From Nitrospira sp. (lineage in GTDB: Bacteria; Nitrospirota; Nitrospiria; Nitrospirales; Nitrospiraceae), in contig JABMDK010000007.1 of NCBI GenBank assembly GCA_015903995.1, positions 78,733-119,553 on the forward strand: a DNA stretch of 40,821 nucleotides. Direction: 5' to 3'. Positions 14,599 to 23,212 of this stretch are shown piece after piece. The notes below the pieces were generated by a model. The model did not search any database. It worked only from the letters and a program-made list of their open reading frames with translations, and was not told the DNA's origin. A program made the position numbers and the translations under genes. Numbering within the stretch: position 1 is the first letter of the stretch; every line of letters starts with the position of its first letter.

Positions 14599-16092
14599 AT
14601 GGACAGCCTATGGCCGTGGGTGAAGTGCCGAGTACGCGTGACAACAGTCACGCTTGTGCTTGCGTCGATGGGAGTCATTTCCAGTCCTGCCACTGAGAGA
14701 AGTTACGCCGGAGATCCTGCCTCGCCGTCAGGCGTTGCTGTGGCAGACATCGAATACAATGGTCGTGTTGCCGTCAATGGCGCGCCGGTGACGGCGACGA
14801 TTACCACTCCGAATAAGAAGGGCTTGATGGTCTTCGAGGGCACGGCCGGCCAGCGGGTCAATATCGGTTTTAGCGGTGTGACGCTCACACAATTCAAAGT
14901 CTTGGTTTATCGGCCTGATGGCGGGGCCATGGCTACCCAGCCCTCTTCGGTGAAACAGTATTATGCAACCATGTATCGGGAACCCTCTTCGCTGACGCAG
15001 GTTCAGACCACGACCTCATCCTATCAGTCGACCGGTGATGCACAGGCTGTCTGGATCTCGTCCAGCGAGATGAACGGCAGCAGCCTTGATCTCGTGGAAT
15101 TGCCGGCGACAGGCACCTATACGATTTTCATCGATCCGGTCAGTACATACACCGGCAATGTCACCGTCACGGTTTCCAATGAGTTGGGAGGCGAGATCAG
15201 GCCTCAGGGTTCGGCGGTCCCGATTGCCATCAGCCGCAGCGGACAGAATGCTCGCTATACGTTCTCGGGTACCAGCGGGCAAGTAGTCAGCTTGCAATTG
15301 AGTGATGTGACCATCCGGAGTGGATATGTCTCTATTCTGAAGCCGGATGGCAGTCTCTTAGGCCAGCCGATTTCATTTGCGCAGGCAGGTGCGGTGCTCG
15401 ATGCACAAGTTCTTCCGACCACGGGGACCTATGCGGTCCTGGTTGATCCCGAGCTGAGTTACACCGGCAATGTGAAGCTCGCGCTCTACTATGCGCCGGA
15501 CGTGGCCGGCCCTATCATGATCGACCAAGGGGCGGTGACACCGACAGTGACCGTGCCGGGCCAACGCGCGCTCTATACCTTCAATGGAACGGCGGGCCAG
15601 TGGGTGAATCTCGGCCTCACAGGGGTTTCGATTGCCTCAAGTACTGTGTCGATGTTGAAACCGGACGGCAGTAAATTGGCGTCAACCACGATTGGTCCCA
15701 GCGGCGGCAGTCTCGATCCAAGTACGGCATTGCCAGAAACAGGAATCTACACGATCGTGGTTGATCCAGTCAGCAACCACACAGGTAGCATGACGCTCGC
15801 CCTGTCTGCTCCGGTTACCGGCAAGATCGCGCTCGATGGAGCCGCGATGCCGGTCAGTCTCAACAAGGTGGGCAAGACGGCACGCTATACGTTCAATGGC
15901 AGTGCCGGACAGCTCCGTGACCAATATGGGAACCAGCACGCGCGAGCTACAAGTGACTTCCTACGCCGAGCTGTCCTTGGCTCCACAGGCCGCCGATGTG
16001 GCCCATCCGGCGTTTGGCAATCTCTTTGTGCAGACGGAATTCGTGCCAGAGGTCGGCGCAGTACTCGCTACGCGTCGCAGGCGATCGGATGA
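14599..16092 (+). CDS. Truncated secreted PPC-repeat protein with out-of-frame foreign tail
   Basis: ATG 14599 follows AGGAGGG by 5 bases; an upstream in-frame start at 14551 lacks this. An N-terminal hydrophobic stretch (about 15-35) looks like an export signal. Residues about 55-437 consist of repeats of about 100 residues, each opening with a phrase like ARYTFSGTSGQ and ending like TYTIFIDPVSTYTGNV. These resemble pre-peptidase C-terminal (PPC) beta-sandwich domains of surface proteins. After SAGQL near 15,911 the repeat stops abruptly. The last ~60 residues are an out-of-frame reading of the cyclic glucan synthase-like gene that follows. The original protein was surely longer, so this is a truncated gene; whether a product is made is unknown. 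Confidence 0.7.
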   Translation: MDSLWPWVKCRVRVTTVTLVLASMGVISSPATERSYAGDPASPSGVAVADIEYNGRVAVNGAPVTATITTPNKKGLMVFEGTAGQRVNIGFSGVTLTQFKVLVYRPDGGAMATQPSSVKQYYATMYREPSSLTQVQTTTSSYQSTGDAQAVWISSSEMNGSSLDLVELPATGTYTIFIDPVSTYTGNVTVTVSNELGGEIRPQGSAVPIAISRSGQNARYTFSGTSGQVVSLQLSDVTIRSGYVSILKPDGSLLGQPISFAQAGAVLDAQVLPTTGTYAVLVDPELSYTGNVKLALYYAPDVAGPIMIDQGAVTPTVTVPGQRALYTFNGTAGQWVNLGLTGVSIASSTVSMLKPDGSKLASTTIGPSGGSLDPSTALPETGIYTIVVDPVSNHTGSMTLALSAPVTGKIALDGAAMPVSLNKVGKTARYTFNGSAGQLRDQYGNQHARATSDFLRRAVLGSTGRRCGPSGVWQSLCADGIRARGRRSTRYASQAIG

Positions 16093-16965
16093 AGAAGCGA
16101 GCGTGTGGGTCGCCCAGGTGGTGGTGGTCGAAGGAGATACCGTAGGCGCTCTGCAATATGAAACGGATCGCGCGCGGTTTCTTGGACGAGGACACCATGT
16201 CCGCACGGCGGTCTCGATGATCGATGGGAGGCCGCTCTCGAATACTGTCGGGTCCGTGCTTGACCCGGTGATGAGCTTGCGCCGTACGGTGCGGGTGCCT
16301 CCAGGCGGGACCGTGCGACTGGTATTTTCGACCATTGTCGGCCCAGCCCGCGATCAGGTGTTGGAGCTGGCCGATAAGTATAGTGACCCGAGAGTCTTTG
16401 AGCGTGCCCTGTCGCTGGCCTGGACGCAAGCGCGAGTGCAACTGCATCACCTCGGGATCGAGAGCGACGAGGCGCAACTGTTCCAGCAACTGGCCAACGC
16501 GGTGCTGTACTCCGATGCCTCGCTGCGGCCGTCTTCCGAAACACTGAGCCGGAGCACGGTGGACCGTGCGGCGCTGTGGGCGCATGGCATCTCAGGCGAT
16601 CTGCCCATCGTGTTGGCCTGCATCGACAAAGCGGACGATGTCGACATCGTCCGGCAATTGCTCCGAGCGCATGAATACTGGCGCATGAGGCAATTGTCGA
16701 CCGATGTGATCATCCTGAATGAGAAGGCCTCGTCGTATGAGCAGGGGCTGCAAGGTTCGTTGGAAGGGCTTGTGCGCGGCAGTCGGCTGCGCCTCTGCCC
16801 GGATGCCGGCGGGGCGCGAGGCAGTATTTATCTTCTGCGGACCGACCTGCTCTCAGAGCAGGATCGGTTGCTGCTGCAGCAGGTTGCTCGGGTCGTCCTG
16901 CTCGGCCGGCGCGGCACGTTGGTGGAGCAGGTTACTCGCTTACCGCGCAGGAGCCGTGCGGCGTC
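15912..16965 (+). pseudogene. Cyclic beta-1,2-glucan synthase-like fragment (upstream part, frameshifted)
   Basis: In the +2 frame, homology to the C-terminal third of giant NdvB/ChvB-type cyclic glucan synthases begins abruptly at SVTNMGTSTRELQVTSYAEL. It continues through HPAFGNLFVQTEF, YETDRARFLGRG, LDPVMSLRRTV, LADKYSDP, LWAHGISGDLPIVL, LLRAHEYWR and DVIILNE. This region links the carbohydrate-binding and GH94 parts of these roughly 2,800-residue proteins. The entire N-terminal part (GT84 glucosyltransferase and membrane helices) is missing and replaced by the PPC gene. No start codon or ribosome-binding site precedes it. Between about 16,940 and 16,965 the reading moves to the +1 frame, so the fragment is disconnected from the GH94 module. 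Confidence 0.8.
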
Positions 16966-17037
16966 GACGATCCCGTCTTCACCGCGTGCGGGCAAACGCC
17001 TGGATGTGCCGAGCGAGAGCTCGAATTCTTCAACGGC

Positions 17038-19422
17038 TTGGGCGGCTTCGCAGACGATGGGCGCGAATATGTCACGATTCTCGGCGAAGGACTTCGGACG
17101 CCACGACCCTGGATCAACGTCATCGCGAACCCGTCGTTCGGGTTCCTCGTGTCGGAATCCGGATCCGGGTTTACCTGGTCCTTGAACAGCCATGAGAATC
17201 AGCTGACGCCCTGGTCGAACGATCCGGTGTCTGATCCGTCGGGAGAGCTGCTCTATATCCGTGATGACGATTCCGGAGAGGTCTGGAGCCCGACGGCGTT
17301 GCCGATTCGTGATGAGCCGGCGCCCTATGTCGCCTGTCACGGGCAGGGCTATAGTCGCTTCCACCATGGTTCGCACGGTGTCTTGGTCGAATTACTGCAA
17401 TTTGTCCCGTCTGAAGATCCGATCAAGATCTCTCGATTGACCCTGCAGAATATGTCCGGCCGATCGAGGCGTCTTTCGGTGACGGCCTATGTCGAGTGGG
17501 TACTTGGAAGTTCTCGCGGTGAGTCCGCCCCGTACATCATTACCGAGATCGATCCGGAGACGGGGGCGCTCTTTGCGCGCAATATACTAGACGGCGAGTT
17601 CGCCGGGCGCATTGCCTTTACCGATCTTGCCGGAGCCCATACGTCGTGGACCGGTGATCGTACGGAATTTCTCGGTCGTCACGGGACGTTCGGGCGTCCC
17701 GTGGCCTTGCAAGCAGGAGGGGAATTGTCCCGAAAGGTCGGCGCGGGTCTCGATCCTTGTGGGGCCCTCCAACGGTCGGTTGAGTTGGCCGCAGGCGAAC
17801 GAGCAGAAATTGTCTGGTTTCTTGGTCAGACAGCGGACCGAGCGCAGGCTCGGCTTCTACTTCACCGCTACCGTGGGGCGGATGTGGATGCGCTCTTGCG
17901 TGAGGTCACCAGTCGATGGGACGACCTGTTGGGTGTCGTACAGGTCCATACGCCGGAGCGTGCGATGGATATCTTCTTGAATCGATGGGTGCTCTATCAA
18001 ACACTGGTGTGCCGCGTCTGGGCACGTGCGGCGTTCTATCAGTTGAGCGGGGCCTATGGGTTTCGTGATCAACTGCAAGATGTCATGGCCCTGAGTGTGG
18101 CGGCACCCGATGTCACGCGTGAGCATGTGTTGCGGGCGGCTTCGCGGCAGTTTGTCGAGGGCGATGTCCAGCATTGGTGGCATCCTCCGTCAGGACGCGG
18201 TGTGCGGACCCGCATTTCCGATGATTTACTCTGGTTGCCGTATGCGGTGATCCAATTTCTTGAAGTGACCGGAGACGTGACGGTGTTGGATGAACTGGTG
18301 CCCTTTCTGGAAGGCCCGGCATTGGCTGAGGGGCAACAGGAATCCTATTTTGAGCCACGTGTGTCCCAGACGAGCGCCACCCTCTTTGAACATTGTGCGC
18401 GTGCGTTGGACCGCAGCCTTGCTGTCGGCAGTCATGGCCTTCCGCTCATGGGTACCGGAGACTGGAATGACGGGATGAACCGTGTGGGCCAGCAGGGCAG
18501 GGGGGAGAGTGTCTGGCTCGGGTGGTTTTTGCACACGGTGCTCTGGGAGTTCGCCAAGGTGGCGGCTCAGCGCGGGGAGCGTGCTCGTGCCGAAACCTGG
18601 CGGTTGCATGTGAGCGCGTTGAAGGCCGCCATCGAGCGGGACGGGTGGGACGGGGAGTGGTATCGACGCGCGTACTTCGATGACGGGACGCCACTCGGTT
18701 CCGTCGCAGACTCGGAATGTCGCATCGATTCCATTGCTCAGTCCTGGGGTGTGATCAGCGGGGCGGCGGATCCGGACCGCGGTGCCCGCGCTATGGCGGC
18801 GGTGGAACGGCATCTTGTGAACCGGCGGGACGGGTTGATCCGTCTGTTGACACCACCCTTTGATCAGATGTCGAAGGATCCCGGCTATATCAAGGGCTAT
18901 GTTCCTGGCGTACGGGAAAACGGTGGTCAGTACACCCATGCGGCGGTCTGGACTGTGCTGGCCTTCGCGGCGTTGGGTGAGGGGGACAAGGCCGGTGAGT
19001 TGTTCCGTTTGTTGAACCCTGTTCATCGGGTCTCCTCGCGAGCAAGCGTCCAGCGCTACAAAGTCGAGCCTTACGTCGTAGCCGGGGACGTGTACGGCGA
19101 GCCCCCACATGTAGGACGCGGGGGGTGGACCTGGTACAGCGGCGCAGCGGGTTGGCTCTACCGGGCTGGAATCGAATGGATGCTCGGTTTCCGCTTGCGC
19201 GGTGCTACGCTCTCCGTCGATCCTTGTGTTCCGCGCCACTGGCCTGGGTACTCGATTCGTTTCCGGTATCATTCGGCGGTCTATGAAATCGCGGTGGAAA
19301 ACCCGAACCATGTGAGCCGGGGCGTGACACTGGCGGAGCTTGATGGAAAGCAAATAGTCAGCCGCGACAATATCCCGCTCGTTGTCTCCGGCAATCACCA
19401 CGTTCGCGTCGTGCTCGGATGA
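17038..19422 (+). CDS. GH94 glycoside phosphorylase module (downstream part of the broken glucan synthase gene)
   Basis: Here the reading frame covers a complete GH94 (former GT36) module of about 795 residues. Landmarks are GGFADDGREYVTIL, TPRPWINVIANPSFGF, SESGSGFTWS, NDPVSDPSGE, FYQLSGAYGFRDQLQD, HWWHPPSGRGVRTRISDD, the catalytic region GTGDWNDGMNRVG (about 18,451-18,489) and YKVEPYVVAGDVY. GH94 enzymes cleave beta-glucosidic bonds with phosphate; in cyclic glucan synthases the module sets chain length. The formal TTG start at 17,038 lies inside a conserved motif, and in-frame homology extends upstream to about 16,965. This is therefore the 3' part of a frameshifted gene, not a natural stand-alone gene. 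The catalytic motifs are intact, so recent breakage or a sequence error is likely. Confidence 0.72.
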   Translation: MGGFADDGREYVTILGEGLRTPRPWINVIANPSFGFLVSESGSGFTWSLNSHENQLTPWSNDPVSDPSGELLYIRDDDSGEVWSPTALPIRDEPAPYVACHGQGYSRFHHGSHGVLVELLQFVPSEDPIKISRLTLQNMSGRSRRLSVTAYVEWVLGSSRGESAPYIITEIDPETGALFARNILDGEFAGRIAFTDLAGAHTSWTGDRTEFLGRHGTFGRPVALQAGGELSRKVGAGLDPCGALQRSVELAAGERAEIVWFLGQTADRAQARLLLHRYRGADVDALLREVTSRWDDLLGVVQVHTPERAMDIFLNRWVLYQTLVCRVWARAAFYQLSGAYGFRDQLQDVMALSVAAPDVTREHVLRAASRQFVEGDVQHWWHPPSGRGVRTRISDDLLWLPYAVIQFLEVTGDVTVLDELVPFLEGPALAEGQQESYFEPRVSQTSATLFEHCARALDRSLAVGSHGLPLMGTGDWNDGMNRVGQQGRGESVWLGWFLHTVLWEFAKVAAQRGERARAETWRLHVSALKAAIERDGWDGEWYRRAYFDDGTPLGSVADSECRIDSIAQSWGVISGAADPDRGARAMAAVERHLVNRRDGLIRLLTPPFDQMSKDPGYIKGYVPGVRENGGQYTHAAVWTVLAFAALGEGDKAGELFRLLNPVHRVSSRASVQRYKVEPYVVAGDVYGEPPHVGRGGWTWYSGAAGWLYRAGIEWMLGFRLRGATLSVDPCVPRHWPGYSIRFRYHSAVYEIAVENPNHVSRGVTLAELDGKQIVSRDNIPLVVSGNHHVRVVLG

Positions 19423-19430
19423 GCCAGGCT

Positions 19431-19630
19431 CGAAAAAGTGGACGCCTTCAACCCATGCGCTGTGGTTTGGCGGTGCGTGAGCAGGAACTGACCATTCCTG
19501 AAGCGCAAGAGGACTGACCCTGTCCGAGAAGACGCTTGCGAACTGGGTGTTTCGGGCGCGGTAGAGGCAGTTGGCGTGGCTGGGTGAGACACGACGACCA
19601 GTCACTGAGATCAAAGCGGGAGAGGTCCGT
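19431..19630 (+). mobile_element. Decayed IS3-family transposase orfA remnant
   Basis: Two frames together spell an OrfA-like helix-turn-helix segment: VREQELTIPEAQ (from about 19,473), then, after a frameshift, LTLSEKTLANWVFRAR (19,514-19,561). A TAG stop follows at 19,562, then RQLAWLGETRRPVTEIKA. The pattern (rLsl..kTLANWV.rA....L..lGe.rrPvtE) is typical of IS3-type OrfA proteins. No orfB, terminal repeats or target duplication are seen. It begins 9 bases after the GH94 stop, at the edge of the rearranged block. The remaining bases to 19,750 show nothing recognisable. Confidence 0.65.
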
Positions 19631-19750
19631 ATGGAAAGACGGAGCAACTCTCAAATGACCGTTGTCCGGGGTACGTGCGGTATGTCGCTCCACTGAATCT
19701 GGTCGGTCACGCGTACAGGGCTGTCCACTATTTCAACGACGGAGGATCAC

Positions 19751-20152
19751 ATGTTCAGACACTTGTTCGTTCTTGCAATCGTTATTGGATTTCCCCTATC
19801 AGGCTTCGCTCAATTTGTGGATAGAGGTGAATATGTGGAGGTGTCGAAAGGTGTGAAGCTCTGTTCTAATGCCACCCTGGATACCTCGAACGGGATCCTC
19901 GATCCGGAGAATCGTTTCTGGCGTGTCACGAGCAAAGCGCGAGGAAACGGCACGCAGACTGTGGACGCATTTGTCCTCGAAAGTTCATACGATCGCAAAA
20001 GCGGCGAGACCACGATCGAGGAACGCCAATACGATGACAATTACGCCACGCTGTTTAAAAGAGCTCTGGAGCACAAGGGGATGCTGTTGATGGTCAGCCC
20101 AAGAGATGGTCAAGTTGAGGCGACCGTCGAGATTTGCAGAAAAAGGAAATAG
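19751..20152 (+). CDS. Small secreted protein of unknown function
   Basis: The 133-residue protein has a Sec-type signal peptide (FRHLFVLAIVIGFPLSGFA, cleavage near A19) and a mature domain of about 114 residues. Two cysteines (KLCSNATL and VEICRK) could form a disulfide. GGAGGA 6 bases before the ATG supports the start. The mature part is polar with mixed alpha/beta character and no motif I recognise. It lies alone between the IS remnant and the convergent RRM gene. Confidence 0.7.
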   Translation: MFRHLFVLAIVIGFPLSGFAQFVDRGEYVEVSKGVKLCSNATLDTSNGILDPENRFWRVTSKARGNGTQTVDAFVLESSYDRKSGETTIEERQYDDNYATLFKRALEHKGMLLMVSPRDGQVEATVEICRKRK

Positions 20153-20302
20153 CATGCCGGGTTCGGTTGAAACGACCAGCCTGTATGCCAGAGGCTCATC
20201 TGAATGTTGGACTCTGATGGCCAGCTGTCATCTGTTCCGAAAAGTGGATCGAAGTTCATGTGACGTATCGGTCAAGTCCCTTGCGCCCGTCTGAAGGGAA
20301 TC

Positions 20303-20572
20303 TTAGGCGAGAATGGATGCATACGGCGTGACATAGAGTCGCAAAGAATTACCTGCAAACGAGGCGCCTTCTAGGGCACTGACGGCATGGCGCGCTTGCT
20401 CACCCGAGCCCATTTCCACAAAACCATAGCCGGCCGATTTTCCACTGTGTTTGTATCGGACGACATGGACGCGAACGACGGCGCCGTAGGGTCCGAATAA
20501 GTCACAGAGTTGACCGTCGGAAGTCGCATCCGCGAGGCCGCCGACATATAAGATGCAGTTACTCATGGCCAT
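20303..20572 (-). CDS. RRM-domain RNA-binding protein
   Basis: This is a single RNA-recognition-motif protein of 89 residues, like the bacterial Rbp family. RNP2 is LYVGGL (about 8-13) and RNP1 is SAGYGFVEM (about 46-54), both with the aromatic residues that stack on RNA. Start is ATG 20572 or the second ATG 20566 (MSNCILYVGG); many relatives begin like the latter. The start region overlaps the end of an upstream minus-strand frame by 14 bases. Bacterial RRM proteins are often linked to cold or stress; the RhlE-type helicase lies 1 kb away on the other strand, but no functional tie can be shown. Confidence 0.87.
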   Translation of the reverse strand: MAMSNCILYVGGLADATSDGQLCDLFGPYGAVVRVHVVRYKHSGKSAGYGFVEMGSGEQARHAVSALEGASFAGNSLRLYVTPYASILA

Positions 20573-20762
20573 GTATCATGTCGGATGACGCGAGCATCTC
20601 TACAGATAAGATCCTGTGCTTGTCTCGTGATCCGAAGTAGCTATAGAAGAGGGCACCAACTACTCCTGTACTGTACAGCAATGCGGCCGCACCGAGAGAA
20701 TTGTGAATGAGCCAGTGGACGAAATTCTGGACGGTGGATATGGGGATATCTTCTCTCTTCAC
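20559..20762 (-). CDS. Possible small membrane protein upstream of the RRM gene
   Basis: A 67-residue frame with GTG start has one hydrophobic helix (SLGAAALLYSTGVVGALFYS, about 22-41) and overlaps the RRM start by 14 bases, suggesting translational coupling. No good ribosome-binding site precedes the GTG and I recognise no family. It may be a genuine small inner-membrane protein or a chance frame. Confidence 0.35.
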   Translation of the reverse strand: MKREDIPISTVQNFVHWLIHNSLGAAALLYSTGVVGALFYSYFGSRDKHRILSVEMLASSDMIHGHE

Positions 20763-20783
20763 CGTGTCCAGGTCCGGTATCGC

Positions 20784-21071
20784 TTAGGCGCTATCCCGCG
20801 TCTGGGTACTATCGCCATGGTGCCTGGTACTGAATGGTTTCTTTCTTCCATCTGGAGATTTGCTTGCCTTGACGGGGGAACGCAAGCGGGTATCTTCTCC
20901 GAAGCTATGTCTCGCCAACGAAGCGACTTCACGTCTGATGACCTCAATGGAGGATGTATTGTCGACCGAATTAGGATCAGTCAACCCTAGAAGTTGCCAG
21001 CGAATTTTCGGTTTATGGGCGGACTTTTTCTTTCCTGCTTTGCGACTTTTCCAAACCGAAGCGAGATTCAT
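20784..21071 (-). CDS. Possible small basic protein of unknown function
   Basis: A 95-residue frame with ATG 21071 is preceded by AGAAGGG at suitable spacing. The N-terminal third is Lys/Arg-rich (KSRKAGKKKSAHKPKIRW), the middle amphipathic and the end polar. It lies just upstream of the possible small membrane protein and RRM gene on the same strand. An overlapping plus-strand frame (20,860-21,135) looks less protein-like. Existence is uncertain. Confidence 0.33.
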   Translation of the reverse strand: MNLASVWKSRKAGKKKSAHKPKIRWQLLGLTDPNSVDNTSSIEVIRREVASLARHSFGEDTRLRSPVKASKSPDGRKKPFSTRHHGDSTQTRDSA

Positions 21072-21617
21072 GGGGCGCCCTTCTGTAGAAACACAAAGCT
21101 CAAGTCAGTGGTTGTCTGACAGAGAAACTCAATAGCTCTGTTTCAGCTCCACTCATGGACCGGCCGGGCTATCAGGAAGCGAGCCTCTGCCATTCAGGCG
21201 GAGGAGCATCAGGTTGGGGACATCACACAGACTCTCGCGCCAAAACTGGGAGTGAGTACGAGGAGTGCACGGAGAGGATAACAACTTGCAAAGAAATTTA
21301 CTGTAACATGTAATTTGTGAAGGAGTCAAACCTTGCCATTAGCTCACACTGTGTGCGGGGAATCGATAAGGCGTTATGGTCTGCCGATTATCTGCACGCT
21401 CGTATCTATATTGAAGAACTGGTTGACGTTGGGAGGGCCATGCTGTATGGTAATGCTACATCTACTCGTGGTGGTCCGGCGAGGTGATGCTCAAACTATA
21501 TCGGACTTCGCGATCGCATCGCGACCAGGTCCAGTTTGGAGTTGCACCCTTCTCGGTTGTCTCTCCCCTCGGTTCTCTGATCCCGTCATAATGCGATCAT
21601 ACTGAAAGGATAACGTA
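21072..21617. other. Gene-poor stretch with a possible promoter for the RNA helicase
   Basis: No convincing gene is seen. A wobble-containing hairpin (CCTCTGCC 21,184-21,191 / GGCGGAGG 21,197-21,204) is present without a T-run. TTGACG (21,423-21,428), 17 bases, then TATGGT (21,446-21,451) could be the + strand promoter for the helicase. It would leave a 5' leader of about 160 bases, and long leaders are known for cold-inducible DEAD-box genes. This is inference only. Confidence 0.35.
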
Positions 21618-22904
21618 GTGGATACGTCTGTTCACGCTAATTTTCACGCGCTCGGTTTGTCCGAGGCGCTTCTCCGCGACCTGGCTGATGCCGGGTTCGC
21701 ATCACCCACGCCCATCCAAGAACAAGCTATTCCGCCCGCGCTCGCCGGGCGAGATGTCATCGGATGTGCCCAGACCGGGACTGGTAAAACTGCGGCCTTT
21801 GTCATTCCGATCGTCGAACGGCTCGCCGCCTTGCCGAAAGGGCAGCCGCAGGCATTGATCTTAGCGCCAACCCGTGAGCTGGCGTTACAGACCCTAACGA
21901 CGATCGAGAAACTTGGCCGGAGTCGGCGCATTTCCGCGACCGTCATAGTCGGCGGGGCCGATATGCAAGCCCAAGTGCGGGGCTTGCGACAGCGACCGGA
22001 CATCTTGATTGCGACGCCGGGCCGGCTTTTGGATCACATGTGGAACGGTACGATTGTCTTGTCGTCCATGAAGATCTTAGTTTTGGATGAGGCGGATCGG
22101 ATGTTGGATATGGGCTTTGCGCCTCAGATCAATCAGATTCTTGATGCGTTGCCGGAAGAGCGTCAGACCCTTCTCTTCTCGGCCACCCTCCCTACGGATC
22201 TGGCTCGACTGGTGCAAGCCAATGTGAACAATCCGGTGCGCGTCATGGTTGCGCCGTCTGCGACGACAGCCGATGGGGTCACCCAGGCGATCCATTACAC
22301 ATCCCACGCCGAGAAGCCGGATCTCCTCTTGTCGTTATTGAAGGCCGATCAGGATACGGCTCTGGTGTTCACCAGGACGAAGCACCGTGCCGATCGGTTG
22401 GGGCGTATGCTGGGTGGCGCAGGCCATCGAGTGGCCGTGCTGCATGGAGACCGAAGTCTCTCACAGAGACGCGCCGCGCTAGAGGGTTTTCGACGCGGAT
22501 CATTCCGTGTGCTGGTTGCGACGGATATTGCCGCACGAGGGATCGATGTCGCGAATATCGGCCACGTGATCAATTTCGATCTGCCCAATTGCCCGGAAGA
22601 TTACGTCCATCGCATCGGTCGCACGGCTCGAATGAAGACGACCGGTCGCGCCACAAGTTTCGTGACGGGCGAAGACCGGCAGCAACTTCGAGATATTGAG
22701 CGCCTCCTGGGATATGCAGTCCAGCTTGCTCCGGGAAGTGGCACTGCGTTGCCGGCGATTCAGGGCGAAGACAGCTCGGCACATCGGAACGAGCGCTCCG
22801 GCCCAAGTCGATCGAGGTTTGCCAACCGACAACGCCGTCCGAACCCCAGGGTAGCTCACGCAGACCCATCCCCACGCAAGGCCTCGCCTGCAATACATGC
22901 ATAA
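21618..22904 (+). CDS. rhlE: DEAD-box ATP-dependent RNA helicase, RhlE-like
   Basis: This protein unwinds RNA during ribosome assembly or RNA decay. The 428 residues hold all helicase motifs in order: phenylalanine upstream of the Q motif (ASPTPIQEQ, about 28-36), motif I AQTGTGKT (51-58), Ia PTRELALQ, Ib TPGRLLDH, II DEAD in VLDEADRMLDMGF, III SAT, IV VFTRTK, V ATDIAARGIDV and VI HRIGRTAR. The short basic tail after about residue 385 fits RhlE and lacks the CsdA/DbpA extensions. The GTG start follows AGGATAA. Monocistronic as far as can be seen. Confidence 0.93.
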   Translation: MDTSVHANFHALGLSEALLRDLADAGFASPTPIQEQAIPPALAGRDVIGCAQTGTGKTAAFVIPIVERLAALPKGQPQALILAPTRELALQTLTTIEKLGRSRRISATVIVGGADMQAQVRGLRQRPDILIATPGRLLDHMWNGTIVLSSMKILVLDEADRMLDMGFAPQINQILDALPEERQTLLFSATLPTDLARLVQANVNNPVRVMVAPSATTADGVTQAIHYTSHAEKPDLLLSLLKADQDTALVFTRTKHRADRLGRMLGGAGHRVAVLHGDRSLSQRRAALEGFRRGSFRVLVATDIAARGIDVANIGHVINFDLPNCPEDYVHRIGRTARMKTTGRATSFVTGEDRQQLRDIERLLGYAVQLAPGSGTALPAIQGEDSSAHRNERSGPSRSRFANRQRRPNPRVAHADPSPRKASPAIHA

Positions 22905-22930
22905 AGTTCAAAAATAGTTTCCAAACGAAA

Positions 22931-22959
22931 CCTCGTGAGATACTGTGTGTCTCACGAGG
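22931..22959. repeat. Perfect 10-base inverted repeat after the helicase gene
   Basis: CCTCGTGAGA (22931-22940) and TCTCACGAGG (22950-22959) form a perfect 10-base stem with a 9-base loop, 26 bases after the helicase stop. No T-run follows on the + strand. It could be an mRNA 3'-end stabilising or terminator-like hairpin. The rest of 22,960-23,212 shows nothing convincing. Confidence 0.55.
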
Positions 22960-23212
22960 TGGATGTGGACGCGTCTGTACACGGCGTACGAGTGGGCACT
23001 GAGGCATCGACCAAGCTCGGTGATCTGGTCTTGTTTGCCCTTCGATTGCCAAAGGACACTGTTCCTGCCGCGAGTGCACTCGCGGCGGTCCGCCTGACTA
23101 TGGGGTGGGTCGATGGGCTGGTCCTCAAGCGGGCAAGCGCAGTCGTCATGTAAACAGTTGACTGAGTGTACTAGGGTCGGAATGTTGCTGCCTTGGTGAA
23201 AGAGAACACAAT

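Noticed and set aside
18226..19647. 473-residue minus-strand open frame across the GH94 gene
   Set aside because: It is the complement of strongly conserved GH94 coding sequence, has no recognisable motifs and a Pro/His/Arg-rich shadow composition.
21333..21605. 90-residue plus-strand frame before the RNA helicase
   Set aside because: Unusual Cys/Trp-rich composition, no ribosome-binding site, overlaps the likely promoter and leader of the helicase gene.
22935..23153. 72-residue plus-strand frame between the helicase and PilZ genes
   Set aside because: Begins inside the perfect hairpin at 22,931-22,959, has no ribosome-binding site, and an equally long frame exists on the other strand.
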